From an uncultured Lachnospiraceae bacterium (GTDB lineage: Bacteria > Bacillota > Clostridia > Lachnospirales > Lachnospiraceae): a stretch of 32,871 nt of DNA. The notes beneath the pieces are model-generated. The model had not been told where the DNA came from, made no database searches, and saw only the letters and a list, made by a program, of their open reading frames with translations. Shown one piece after another: positions 1-8,215 of the stretch (position 1 is its first letter; each line of letters opens with the position of its first letter). The position numbers were made by a program, and so were the translations under genes. Where the stretch lies: contig OMVA01000032.1 in NCBI GenBank assembly GCA_900314445.1, positions 1-32,871 on the forward strand. The letters are read 5' to 3'.

Positions 1-572
1 TTATGGAGAACACGGATACTCTCCCTGGAAATACGGATACACTTCTTGAGAATACCGATACTTTATCGGGGGAGAGGCGTGGGGGGCACAGTGCGCCTCC
101 TGAACATGCAAGGCGTAAGCTGACTCGTGAGGAACGTGCCCGCCTTCTTATGCTTATTATTGAGAGATCCAAGAAGAAAGCAGAACTTGCTGGTGTCGAC
201 TTTGCGCCAAGAATGACCGTGAAGGCAGGCCTTCTGCCTGAGGAAATGATTACTCAGAATCTTAAGGAGAGGGAAATCATTAGTGTATTTACCAATCTTC
301 TGGATAATGCCATTGAGGCAGCTGCCAGAACAGAGGACAGAAGATTTGTAAAAGCAAGGTTTGATGCGGATTCGCTTCTTATTGAAAATGGTAAGCCAGA
401 GGATAGTCATCCAAAGGAAACAGGATTTACCACATCCAAGATAGAAGACACCTCTCATCATGGTATTGGAACCCAGGTTGTAAGGGGGATTGTGCAGAAA
501 AGATCCCTTCGATTGCGTTACACAGATCTGGGAGACACTTTCCGCACGGAGTTGGTGCTGAAAACCAAGTAA
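1..572 (+). CDS. GHKL-family sensor histidine kinase, C-terminal part (5' end outside window)
   Basis: The frame is open to the left edge, so this is the 3' part of a longer gene; the ATG at 3 is probably internal. The translation carries a GHKL ATP-binding domain: an N-box (NLLDNAIEAA, near residue 97), a degenerate G1 region, and a G2-like loop (HHGIGTQVV). This is the arrangement of AgrC/VirS-type quorum or peptide sensors, which normally have an N-terminal multi-pass membrane region, here missing. A linker at the left edge holds three near-copies of NTDTL and many charged residues. The next gene is a LytTR response regulator, the usual partner class, but about 300 bp separate them, so they may be transcribed separately. 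Phospho-acceptor and membrane segments cannot be judged from this fragment. Confidence 0.8.
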   Translation, partial: MENTDTLPGNTDTLLENTDTLSGERRGGHSAPPEHARRKLTREERARLLMLIIERSKKKAELAGVDFAPRMTVKAGLLPEEMITQNLKEREIISVFTNLLDNAIEAAARTEDRRFVKARFDADSLLIENGKPEDSHPKETGFTTSKIEDTSHHGIGTQVVRGIVQKRSLRLRYTDLGDTFRTELVLKTK

Positions 573-609
573 TGAATCTGACATTTTAATAGATAATAGT
601 GCTAACGAA

Positions 610-704
610 CGGTTACATGCTGACAGAATTTGAAGAAACTTGATTAAAAAAAGAGTTTCGACAGATTCAAGTGTGTAACCGATTTTTAATAGTTAACGTT
701 AACT
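610..704. promoter_or_regulatory. Inverted repeats and a 14-bp perfect palindrome upstream of the LytTR regulator
   Basis: The 307-bp gap between the kinase and the regulator gene has no ORF but contains structure. CGGTTACA (610-617) is inverted at TGTAACCG (674-681), and AGTTAACGTTAACT (691-704) is a perfect palindrome. LytTR-domain regulators bind short repeats, often direct and containing GTTA-like cores, so these are candidate binding sites, possibly autoregulatory. That role is inferred, not shown. Confidence 0.45.
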
Positions 705-769
705 GATTATGACATTTAGTAGGAAACATATATAAAAATGTTTGAAAATATATGATTTTTGATAAAAAA

Positions 770-799
770 TTGCAAAAAAAACAAAAAATATGGTATTAT
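770..799 (+). promoter_or_regulatory. Predicted promoter of the LytTR response regulator
   Basis: A TTGCAA -35 element (770-775) lies 18 bp from TATTAT (794-799). TG precedes the -10 with one base between, giving an extended -10. The surroundings are strongly A/T-rich. It lies 81 bp upstream of the regulator start. Confidence 0.5.
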
Positions 800-879
800 T
801 TAATAATAAAATGACTCAATTAGGGTTAAAGGGTATCTATCAATAGACTATGTCGTTATCTTGTGAAGAGGACAGGACA

Positions 880-1599
880 ATGAAATTTGGAATTTGTGAT
901 GATGAAGTAGAACAGACAAAAGTTGTTCGTGCAATTCTGGAAGACAATAAGTTGGTCCAGGATGATGACACGATTCAGATTTTCACACCAGATGAAATCA
1001 ACAATGATGTAGAAGAAAAGAATTTCGATTGCGATATTTTAATTACAGATATTTACTATGCTGGTTCAAAGTTTACTGGCATTGATATGGCAAAGAAAAT
1101 CAATAAAGTATATCCACTTTGCAAAATTGTATTTATTTCCAGCTATGGAGATTTTGCCGAGGATACATATGAAGCAGATCATGTTTACTTCGTACAGAAG
1201 AAGAACGTGGATACAATCCTGCCACGTGCAGTAAAGAAAGCCATTCGCGTTCATCAGGAAGAAGCGGTTGAGAAAGTATTCTCCTTCTTCTCAGAAGGTC
1301 TGCAGACCTATGTTCGTGTTCGCGACATTCTCTACATCGAGCGTGATGAGAGAAATATCCGAATCGTAACCAAGGATAAGTCATATCCTTGTATCTATTC
1401 TCTGGCTAAGGTTATGAAAAAGCTGCAGAACGAAAATCTCGTTCGTGCCAACGGCTCAATCATCGTAAATGTTGCTCACATTAAGAGCATTACAACAGAA
1501 GAAATTACCATGACAGATGGTAAGATGACAGAAATCAGTCCAATCTATGCCAGAAAAGTAAAAGATGCTTACATGCAGTGGTGGAAAGAACGTCTCTAA
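880..1599 (+). CDS. LytTR-family response regulator
   Basis: A 239-residue two-domain transcription regulator. The receiver domain (about residues 1-120) has the acidic pair at D7/D8 and the phospho-acceptor D57 in the context ILITDI. A C-terminal LytTR DNA-binding domain follows (about 140-239), with the family's pattern of an aromatic/charged strand start, VRANGSIIVNVAHI, and a final positively charged helix. I place the start at the ATG at 880, preceded by GAAGAGG at 865, rather than at an in-frame ATG at 850 that adds ten non-homologous residues and lacks a ribosome site. The partner kinase is probably the partial GHKL gene upstream. It ends just before a strong terminator. AgrA/VirR-type regulators control virulence, bacteriocin or quorum functions; the target here is unknown. 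Confidence 0.88.
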   Translation: MKFGICDDEVEQTKVVRAILEDNKLVQDDDTIQIFTPDEINNDVEEKNFDCDILITDIYYAGSKFTGIDMAKKINKVYPLCKIVFISSYGDFAEDTYEADHVYFVQKKNVDTILPRAVKKAIRVHQEEAVEKVFSFFSEGLQTYVRVRDILYIERDERNIRIVTKDKSYPCIYSLAKVMKKLQNENLVRANGSIIVNVAHIKSITTEEITMTDGKMTEISPIYARKVKDAYMQWWKERL

Positions 1600-1618
1600 G
1601 TTCATTTGAAAAAATAAG

Positions 1619-1649
1619 GCCCGGTCTCCAAGGAGATCGGACTTTTTTT
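1619..1649 (+). terminator. Rho-independent terminator, possibly bidirectional
   Basis: GCCCGGTCTCC and GGAGATCGGAC form an 11-bp stem with one G-T pair, followed by a run of seven T. The opposite strand has an A/T-rich tail too, so it may also end the convergent aminotransferase gene that stops at 1683. Confidence 0.85.
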
Positions 1650-1682
1650 GTTTTCTTATCTTACATGGAAACGAGGCCAGAC

Positions 1683-2735
1683 TTAAACCACTTCCAGAAT
1701 GGTATTAACCATCAGGTCGTTCTGTTTTGGCTTCATAAAGCAGAAGCGGATGTAGCGGTCGCTGAGCCCGGGAATGTTATCACATTTACGGATAATCACA
1801 CCGCGCTGGTTACAGTGATCAGCCACAGTGGAAGAATTTACATCAGGATTCAGGAGCTTACAGAGCATGAAGTTTGCATCTGGCTGAGTCAGCTTAATGG
1901 CACGACTTGTGGCCATGGCGGCATAGACCAGATTTCTCTCTGTGTGAATCATGCTGATGGAGTCTTCAATATATTTCTTGTCACTGAGCATTTCTGTTAC
2001 GGCAATAGCAGAAAGAGTGGCAATGTTGGTATTTGTGGTTGTGATATCAATGACCTGCTTGTAAACCGGATTGTTCATAATGGCATAGGCAAAGCGAAGG
2101 CCAGGAACGGCGAAGAACTTGGAAACACTGCGGAGTACAGCTACATTCTCGTGATCCTTTGTAAGAGGAACTGCAGTGTATTTCTTATAGTCGTCCATGA
2201 ATTCAATATACATTTCGTCGATTACCAGGAAAATACCCAGAGATTCACAGGCTTCCACCAGCATTTCCATATCTTCAGGCTCAATCTTACGAGATGTTGG
2301 ATTATTTGGATTGGCAATCATGATAAGGCCAATGGAAGAATCCAGTTTGGAAATGAAATCGCTCATGTCCAGGTTGAAATCATTCTCTTCATCCAGCTGA
2401 TAATGCACGATATCGCAGTTATAGGACTTAAGAACTGCCTGGTATTCAGATGGTCCTGGCAAAAGTACCATGGCTTTCTGTGGTGAAACCAAAGCAGTAA
2501 AGAGTCTGATCATATCCGAAGATCCGTTACCAGTAATGACATGCTCCATAGGAACGTCTGCATAGCTGGCTACAGACTGAAGTAACTTATTATGATAGGC
2601 TTCTGGGTACTTTACGATGGAACTGATGTTTTCCGCAATGGCACGACGAGCTGTCTCTGGAATGCCAAGTGGGTTTAGATTTGCGTTAAAGAGTACAGTG
2701 GCGTACTGCTCGATTCTGAGCTGGTTCTGTGACAT
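1683..2735 (-). CDS. PLP-dependent aminotransferase-fold enzyme, HisC/CobD-like
   Basis: A 350-residue fold-type I PLP enzyme. The N-terminal NANLNPLG motif and the lysine motif SVSKFFAVPGLR (K206 predicted to bind PLP) are typical of the histidinol-phosphate aminotransferase and threonine-phosphate decarboxylase (CobD) group; the asparagine motif MIANPNNPTS is also present. The opening motif resembles CobD a little more than HisC, but no cobalamin or histidine gene is nearby, so the substrate is left open. The start at 2735 is preceded by GGGGAG at a good distance; a longer reading to 2786 runs through a hairpin and lacks a convincing ribosome site. It is divergent from the large operon at 2932 and convergent with the LytTR gene. 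Confidence 0.85.
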   Translation of the reverse strand: MSQNQLRIEQYATVLFNANLNPLGIPETARRAIAENISSIVKYPEAYHNKLLQSVASYADVPMEHVITGNGSSDMIRLFTALVSPQKAMVLLPGPSEYQAVLKSYNCDIVHYQLDEENDFNLDMSDFISKLDSSIGLIMIANPNNPTSRKIEPEDMEMLVEACESLGIFLVIDEMYIEFMDDYKKYTAVPLTKDHENVAVLRSVSKFFAVPGLRFAYAIMNNPVYKQVIDITTTNTNIATLSAIAVTEMLSDKKYIEDSISMIHTERNLVYAAMATSRAIKLTQPDANFMLCKLLNPDVNSSTVADHCNQRGVIIRKCDNIPGLSDRYIRFCFMKPKQNDLMVNTILEVV

Positions 2736-2799
2736 GATGAATCTCCCCAAAAGGCGGGTTTCCGCACCCGACTTTTTTCTTTTCATTCATAATTTTATC

Positions 2800-2843
2800 T
2801 GCTATAATATCCTAGTGTTATTTTAGGGTCACTAGCCCTAAAA
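2800..2843 (+). promoter_or_regulatory. Extended -10 promoter with two interleaved palindromes, upstream of the solenoid operon
   Basis: TGC-TATAAT (TATAAT at 2803-2808) is a strong extended -10. Just downstream, CTAGTG (2812-2817) is inverted at CACTAG (2830-2835), and TTTTAGGG (2821-2828) is inverted at CCCTAAAA (2836-2843). The two repeats interleave, so as RNA they would exclude one another; as DNA they look like an operator at the transcription start. The divergent aminotransferase gene may share this control region. Confidence 0.5.
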
Positions 2844-2931
2844 CAACCTTATTTTACAACAGATTAACGGCGTTAGGCAAGTTAAATATGAAGTTAAAAA
2901 CATGCCACGCATTTTGATTTTGGGAGAGCAC

Positions 2932-5900
2932 ATGAAGGCAATTGTTGAGCAGTACGCAAAGGGCGAATTTAGCGTAGATCGTCCGGAAGTTGTCATTTCT
3001 GAGACAAGTTTTAATATCAATATCGAAGCAGGAACTGTTTATGAGGATTCCTTCCTGGTTGAGAGCCGTAATAACTATCGCATCAAGGGTATGGTCTATG
3101 ATTCTCGTTACATGCTTCGTTTCGAATCTCATAGTTTCATAAGCCGGAAGTTTGAAGTCCGGTATTCTTTTGATGCCACCTGTCTGGAAGCTGGTCAGAA
3201 TTTCCATGGCCACATCAATGTAATCACCGATGGTGGCGAATTCCGTCTGCCATATGTCATTAATATTGTAGAGCCTTGCGTAAAGTATCATGATGAAAGA
3301 ATCGATGATCTTTTTAAGTTTGCCTCCCTGGCAGAACGCAACTGGAATGATGCCACAAAGCTTTTTGTGGACGATGACTTTAAGCGTACTTTCCTGACAA
3401 AGGAAAAGACTCTGGCATCTGCCTACACAAGTCTTCTGGAAAGCCGTTCTGTAGATCAGGCTATGGAAGAATTCTTGGTTCTTGTTTCCAAGAAGAGAAC
3501 CGTTACTCTCTCTGTGGATCAGGCCAAGATGGACGTGGAAATGCCTTCTGAAATGGAAAGCATTAACGTAAATATCACCAAGAATACCTGGGGTTATTCT
3601 ACATCTTCCGTACATTCTGATTCCGAATTTATTATTCCATCCAAGAAGAATATTTCTGACAGAGACTTTATTGGAAATGTATGCTCTCTACCTGTTTATA
3701 TTTCACCAGAACATGTACCAGAGGGTGAAAATAGCGGTAAGCTGATTATCGAAAATATCTATCAGAGACTGGAAGTGGAAATCCACCTGACAAAGCCAGC
3801 TTCTGCACGTCCTAACCAGGTTCTGCGTCGCCGTATGAAGCAGTACAAGAGCAATCGTATTGCCCTGGTGGACAATTATCTGAATTTTAGAATGGACCGC
3901 ATGAGTCTTTCTGAATATATTTCATCAACCATTGATGCCCTGCATGAACTGGATCAGTTAGAGCCTGAAAACAGCATGTATCGCCTGGGCGTTATGCATA
4001 TGAACATTCTGAATGGAGACTACGGAAAGGTTGAGCAGGAATTCCTGCGTATCGAAGCCGACGTAGATAAGTCCAACCTGGATAACATGCAGAGATCTTA
4101 TTATGAGTACTTAAGATGTCTCATGCTTCGTGACGATGATCAGACCAGAGCCACAGCCAAGATGATTCGTAAGAATTACGAAAGTGGCGAAAATCCTATT
4201 TTCTATTTCTGGCTTCTGACCTTTGTGGACCCTCTTTTCACAGAGGATAAAAATGCTCTTTATCAGGAACTGTCCAAACTCTTTGATGAGGGTGAGAACA
4301 GCCCAATTGTATACTTTGAATTCACCAACGCACTGAATGCCAACCCAATGATGCTGAAGAAGCTGAATGCCTTCGAAATTACAGCCATCAAGTGGGGCCT
4401 GCGCCATCAGTTCGTATCGGATGATGTCTTACTGGAGTTCGTAAAGCTTGCAGGAAAGTCCAAGGACTTCAACAAGCAGATTTTCGACGTCCTGCGTCAG
4501 ATTTATGACAAGAATGAATCCTCTCTTCGTGAAGAGCGCCTTCGTGTTACATCCAAGAAGAAGTCCGAAGCAAATGTCATTTACGATATTCCTCTTAAGG
4601 AAGAAAGTGCAAATGAACTTGTCCAGGATTTCCAAAATCCAGATCAGGAAGAAAAGGTAGAAAGCCTGGAACTGATTAGGGAAGAAAAAAAGCCACTGGA
4701 AGAAGTATCCAGTGATGACTCTCTTTCAGAGGATGCAGACTTTGATGCCATTCTTCGTGCCATTCGTCCAAAGGATCTGGCAACAACCGATGATACCAAG
4801 CCAACAGAGTATGATACAGAGGATGCCCTGACAGAAGCAGACCGTCAGGCCCTGGCAGTGGATCTGCGCCGCTCTGAGACAGAAGTGCTGGGAGATACTT
4901 CTCCTGAGTCCCGTCTGTCTGCAGCAGTAAGAGCAGAAGAAGCAGAAAAGTTATCCCGTAAGGAATCTGAGAACCTGGAGGTTCTTTCCTCTATTTGTTC
5001 TATGCTGATTTCCGGCAATATGCTGGATCATAAATATCATAGATTCTACAGAGCAGCTGTCCTCAAGCCCCTGAAGTTCATCGGACTGAATGAGTGCTAC
5101 ATCCGTTCTATGAATCTGCAGAAGTATGAACTGATTCCGTCTTCCGTTCTTATGTATCTGAATTACAAGAACACCCTGACAGAAGATGAACTGGCATACC
5201 TCTATGCAAATGTTATTTACAACAAAGCGGAGCATATGAAGATTTATCATGAGTATGCGCCAACCATGGAAGATTTCATGGAGAACATGATCAACAAGGG
5301 TAAGGTAAATGACGACCTGACGGTTCTCTACGATGAGTTCCTGGATCCAAACAATGTAAGCTCCATGTATGCTGGAAAACTCATCAATATTATTTTCCGC
5401 AGAAAGATTGTCTGCACGAATCCAAATGTTCGCGCGGTTATCGTTTCCCATGAGGAATTACAGAGCCAGCAGAGAGTAAAACTTGTAAATGGCGAGGCAT
5501 ATGTTGAGATTCTTTCTAAGAATGCAACCGTTGTCTTTGAAGATAATTACGGAAACAGATATGCAGGTTCTATTCCATACCACTTCGAAAGAATCGTAGA
5601 TGAGAATGCCTACATTCCAATTTGCCGTGAGTATAGCCCAAGAGATTTCCGAGTGCTTCTTTACAATTATGAGCATCTGGGAGAGTTCACCTATCGCGAT
5701 GCCGGGGAAGTTAACGCAGCCCGTGCTATCCTGCAGTGTGACGAAATCTCTTATGACTATAAGCAGAAAGCTATTTTAAATATTATTGAGTACTACCATG
5801 AGAATCTGGATACAGACGTACTTGCCAAGTATCTGGATCGAGTGGATATTGAATACCTGACTCATGCATCTGCCCGTACCATCATTACATATCTTATTGA

Positions 5901-6948
5901 TATGAACATGTTCGATAAGGCTTTCGCCTGCGTTAAGCTTTATGGATTTAACGAGCTGGATGTAAATGAGTTGTACCGCCTTGCTGACTACGGTGTACAG
6001 GGTTCTGACGGTTTCATCAACGAAGACCTGATGGCCATCTGTATCAACCTTTACAAGACTGGTACCGTGAATGCCAATATTCTTTCTTACATGGCAATTA
6101 ACTTTAAGGGTGGTCTCCAGGAGCTTTCATCTCTCTTTAAGCTGTGTAAAGATCGTATTCCAGAAATTGGAATGCTGGCAGAAAACACACTGGCGCAGAT
6201 GATGTTCGTAAATGCCAGCCTGGAATATATCTACGATATCTTCCTGACATACTATATGGGAAGAAGCAGAGGACTGGTTGTAAAGGCCTTCCTTAGACTC
6301 TGTGCTCACAATTATCTGATTCGTGAAGTACAGGCACCTAACTTTGTATTTGATGCTATGTTCAGCGAAGTAGAAGACGGAGATATCGATGATGAAATTT
6401 CATCCATGGCTCTGCTTCAGTACTTCAGTAAGCTGGATCGATTTACAGATTCTCAGCGTAGCTGGATTACATCAACCGTAAATCGCTTTGTGGATGCTGG
6501 TAAAATTCTGCCAGTATTTAAACAGTTTGCATCCTTCATTCATCTGCCTCAGGATATCTTCCTGAAGACATATCTTGTTTACAAGACAGAGGAAGTAAGG
6601 GATGTATTCGTAAAATATTCCTTCGATATGGGAACGCGTTCCAAGCAGCGTACCAAGAGGGCAAGACTGGAAGAAGTTGTGCCTGGTGTATACGCACTGG
6701 AATTCGTGGTATTCCATGGAGAACGTCTGGTTTATTCCATTGAGGATGATCCAGAAGGAAATGCAAAGATTGTGGAAAGTGATGTGCTGAAGAAAATCAG
6801 TATTCACTCTAAGCACCGCAATCGTTTTGAGCAGATTAATAATATGCTCGTTAAGCAGGAAATGCGTGAAGACGCAGAACTGCTGGAAGATTTAGATATC
6901 TATCTCAACACAGTACATTTGTTCGAATCGAATTTAAAGATGCTGTAG
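2932..6948 (+). CDS. Giant beta-sandwich plus alpha-solenoid protein, DUF5717-like
   Basis: A 1338-residue protein of unknown function that resembles what I recall as the DUF5717 family of Lachnospiraceae. Residues about 1-110 and 195-295 look like two beta-sandwich modules (alternating hydrophobic strands, for example the segment after GTVYEDSF). From about 300 the protein is helical and repeat-like, as in a TPR/solenoid scaffold, interrupted by an acidic, low-complexity linker at about 545-660. The last 110 residues are again beta/alpha and charged. There is no signal peptide or membrane segment, so it is probably cytoplasmic. I chose the ATG at 2932 (GGGAG at 2924) over 2902, which has no ribosome site; related proteins, as I recall them, also begin M-K/R-x-x-[IV]-E-Q-[FY]-A-x-G. 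It is the first gene of a tight operon, 13 bp before the next gene. Confidence 0.8.
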   Translation: MKAIVEQYAKGEFSVDRPEVVISETSFNINIEAGTVYEDSFLVESRNNYRIKGMVYDSRYMLRFESHSFISRKFEVRYSFDATCLEAGQNFHGHINVITDGGEFRLPYVINIVEPCVKYHDERIDDLFKFASLAERNWNDATKLFVDDDFKRTFLTKEKTLASAYTSLLESRSVDQAMEEFLVLVSKKRTVTLSVDQAKMDVEMPSEMESINVNITKNTWGYSTSSVHSDSEFIIPSKKNISDRDFIGNVCSLPVYISPEHVPEGENSGKLIIENIYQRLEVEIHLTKPASARPNQVLRRRMKQYKSNRIALVDNYLNFRMDRMSLSEYISSTIDALHELDQLEPENSMYRLGVMHMNILNGDYGKVEQEFLRIEADVDKSNLDNMQRSYYEYLRCLMLRDDDQTRATAKMIRKNYESGENPIFYFWLLTFVDPLFTEDKNALYQELSKLFDEGENSPIVYFEFTNALNANPMMLKKLNAFEITAIKWGLRHQFVSDDVLLEFVKLAGKSKDFNKQIFDVLRQIYDKNESSLREERLRVTSKKKSEANVIYDIPLKEESANELVQDFQNPDQEEKVESLELIREEKKPLEEVSSDDSLSEDADFDAILRAIRPKDLATTDDTKPTEYDTEDALTEADRQALAVDLRRSETEVLGDTSPESRLSAAVRAEEAEKLSRKESENLEVLSSICSMLISGNMLDHKYHRFYRAAVLKPLKFIGLNECYIRSMNLQKYELIPSSVLMYLNYKNTLTEDELAYLYANVIYNKAEHMKIYHEYAPTMEDFMENMINKGKVNDDLTVLYDEFLDPNNVSSMYAGKLINIIFRRKIVCTNPNVRAVIVSHEELQSQQRVKLVNGEAYVEILSKNATVVFEDNYGNRYAGSIPYHFERIVDENAYIPICREYSPRDFRVLLYNYEHLGEFTYRDAGEVNAARAILQCDEISYDYKQKAILNIIEYYHENLDTDVLAKYLDRVDIEYLTHASARTIITYLIDMNMFDKAFACVKLYGFNELDVNELYRLADYGVQGSDGFINEDLMAICINLYKTGTVNANILSYMAINFKGGLQELSSLFKLCKDRIPEIGMLAENTLAQMMFVNASLEYIYDIFLTYYMGRSRGLVVKAFLRLCAHNYLIREVQAPNFVFDAMFSEVEDGDIDDEISSMALLQYFSKLDRFTDSQRSWITSTVNRFVDAGKILPVFKQFASFIHLPQDIFLKTYLVYKTEEVRDVFVKYSFDMGTRSKQRTKRARLEEVVPGVYALEFVVFHGERLVYSIEDDPEGNAKIVESDVLKKISIHSKHRNRFEQINNMLVKQEMREDAELLEDLDIYLNTVHLFESNLKML

Positions 6949-6961
6949 AAAGGAGAAAAGT

Positions 6962-8215
6962 GTGTCGGACCTTTTTTATATCGGTATGGATCTGTGTCCA
7001 GATTTTACACAGCTGTCCTACTATAATGACATCACACGTGAGCCGGAATCGGTCAGCCAGCTGAATAACAAAGAGACATATCTGATGCCAAACGTTCTCT
7101 TCTATAGTGTAGACACGGAGCATTGGTACGTTGGTTCGGAAGCATCAGAAGCCCGTTTCAACGAGAAAGGTATTGTCGTTGATAATATCTTTGAACATCT
7201 TGCTGCAAATGAATCCATTACCGTTGCAGACCAGGTTTATTCCTATGAGGATTTATTCCTGATGATGGTTAAGCTTCACATCGATTCCTTCCTCTACCGT
7301 TATGAAACAGCAGAGGTTAAGAAATTAGTTATTTCCATTCCAGAGTATGATGCTGAATTATTCAATCTGCTTTCCAGACTCTATGAACTTATGGAAGTCA
7401 GTAAGGATACAGTTGAGATCACCAGCCATCTGGATTCTGGACTTTACTATATTTTCAACCAGCCACACGAAATCTGGAACAATTCCGTTGCCCTCTATGA
7501 CTATTCCAACGATGGGCTGATTTATTACAGAATTGATGTGACAAGAAATGAAGAACCACAGTTAATTCAGGTGACACGTGAGGATTACTCCTCTGTCATG
7601 TCCCTGAGCAAATATGGTACAGACGTTTACCAGATGGATCTGGATTTCGCCCACCTGGCTGAAACCGAATTAAAGAAAGCATACATTTCTGCTGTATTCC
7701 TTACAGGTATCGGCTTTACCAATAAGTGGATGAAGCGTTCTACGGATGTGCTCTGCGCAGGCAGACGTGTATTCGCCGGACAGAACATTTACACAAAGGG
7801 AGCCTGCTATCGTGCAGTGGGTGGCGAGTACGCCGAGTTCTATCAGGACTACTTTGTCAATACAAAAGAAAATGTGACAAATGATATTGGCATCACTCTG
7901 GGAGATGAGGATGATACTTTCGTGCCAATTATTCGTGGCGGAAGCCAGTGGTACAACACTTCTGGAAATATCTCAGTCATTCTGGATGATACGGATCGTA
8001 TCACCATTGTCTATCGTGATCTGGTATCCAAGGAGGAACGCCGGGAGACTGTCCGTATTCATGGTCTGCCACAGCGCCCAAATAAAACAACAAAGCTTTT
8101 ACTTTCCGTAGAATTTGAAAGTCCCCATGCGGGAGCGGTGGTGGTAAAGGATCTGGGCTTCGGTAAGCTCTTCCCGACTACCAATAAAATTTACAGAAAG
8201 GAGTTTACGGTTTAA
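6962..8215 (+). CDS. Degenerate Hsp70/actin-like protein, DUF5716-like
   Basis: A 417-residue cytoplasmic protein of unknown function that I associate with the DUF5716 family. The layout recalls an Hsp70/actin ATPase: an opening strand FYIGMDL where Hsp70 has its first phosphate loop, LVISIPEYD where Hsp70 has a VxVPAxF segment, SHLDSGLYYIF near the connecting region, ALYDYSNDG in place of the second phosphate loop DLGGGT, and AVFLTGIGF in place of the GGSS segment. The glycine-rich loops are eroded, so it may be a pseudo-ATPase. A beta-rich tail follows (about 310-417). The start is a GTG at 6962 with AAGGAG six to seven bases upstream; no ATG fits better. Its stop overlaps the next start (TAATG), which implies translational coupling. 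Confidence 0.75.
   Translation: MSDLFYIGMDLCPDFTQLSYYNDITREPESVSQLNNKETYLMPNVLFYSVDTEHWYVGSEASEARFNEKGIVVDNIFEHLAANESITVADQVYSYEDLFLMMVKLHIDSFLYRYETAEVKKLVISIPEYDAELFNLLSRLYELMEVSKDTVEITSHLDSGLYYIFNQPHEIWNNSVALYDYSNDGLIYYRIDVTRNEEPQLIQVTREDYSSVMSLSKYGTDVYQMDLDFAHLAETELKKAYISAVFLTGIGFTNKWMKRSTDVLCAGRRVFAGQNIYTKGACYRAVGGEYAEFYQDYFVNTKENVTNDIGITLGDEDDTFVPIIRGGSQWYNTSGNISVILDDTDRITIVYRDLVSKEERRETVRIHGLPQRPNKTTKLLLSVEFESPHAGAVVVKDLGFGKLFPTTNKIYRKEFTV

Noticed and set aside
1578..2486. 302-codon open frame on the plus strand
   Set aside because: It is antisense to the PLP enzyme, has no ribosome site, crosses a terminator and has no family features.
2812..2843. H-type RNA pseudoknot
   Set aside because: The two stems interleave correctly, but no base separates the last two arms, so the loop could not cross the 6-bp stem; part of the first arm also lies at or before the predicted transcription start.
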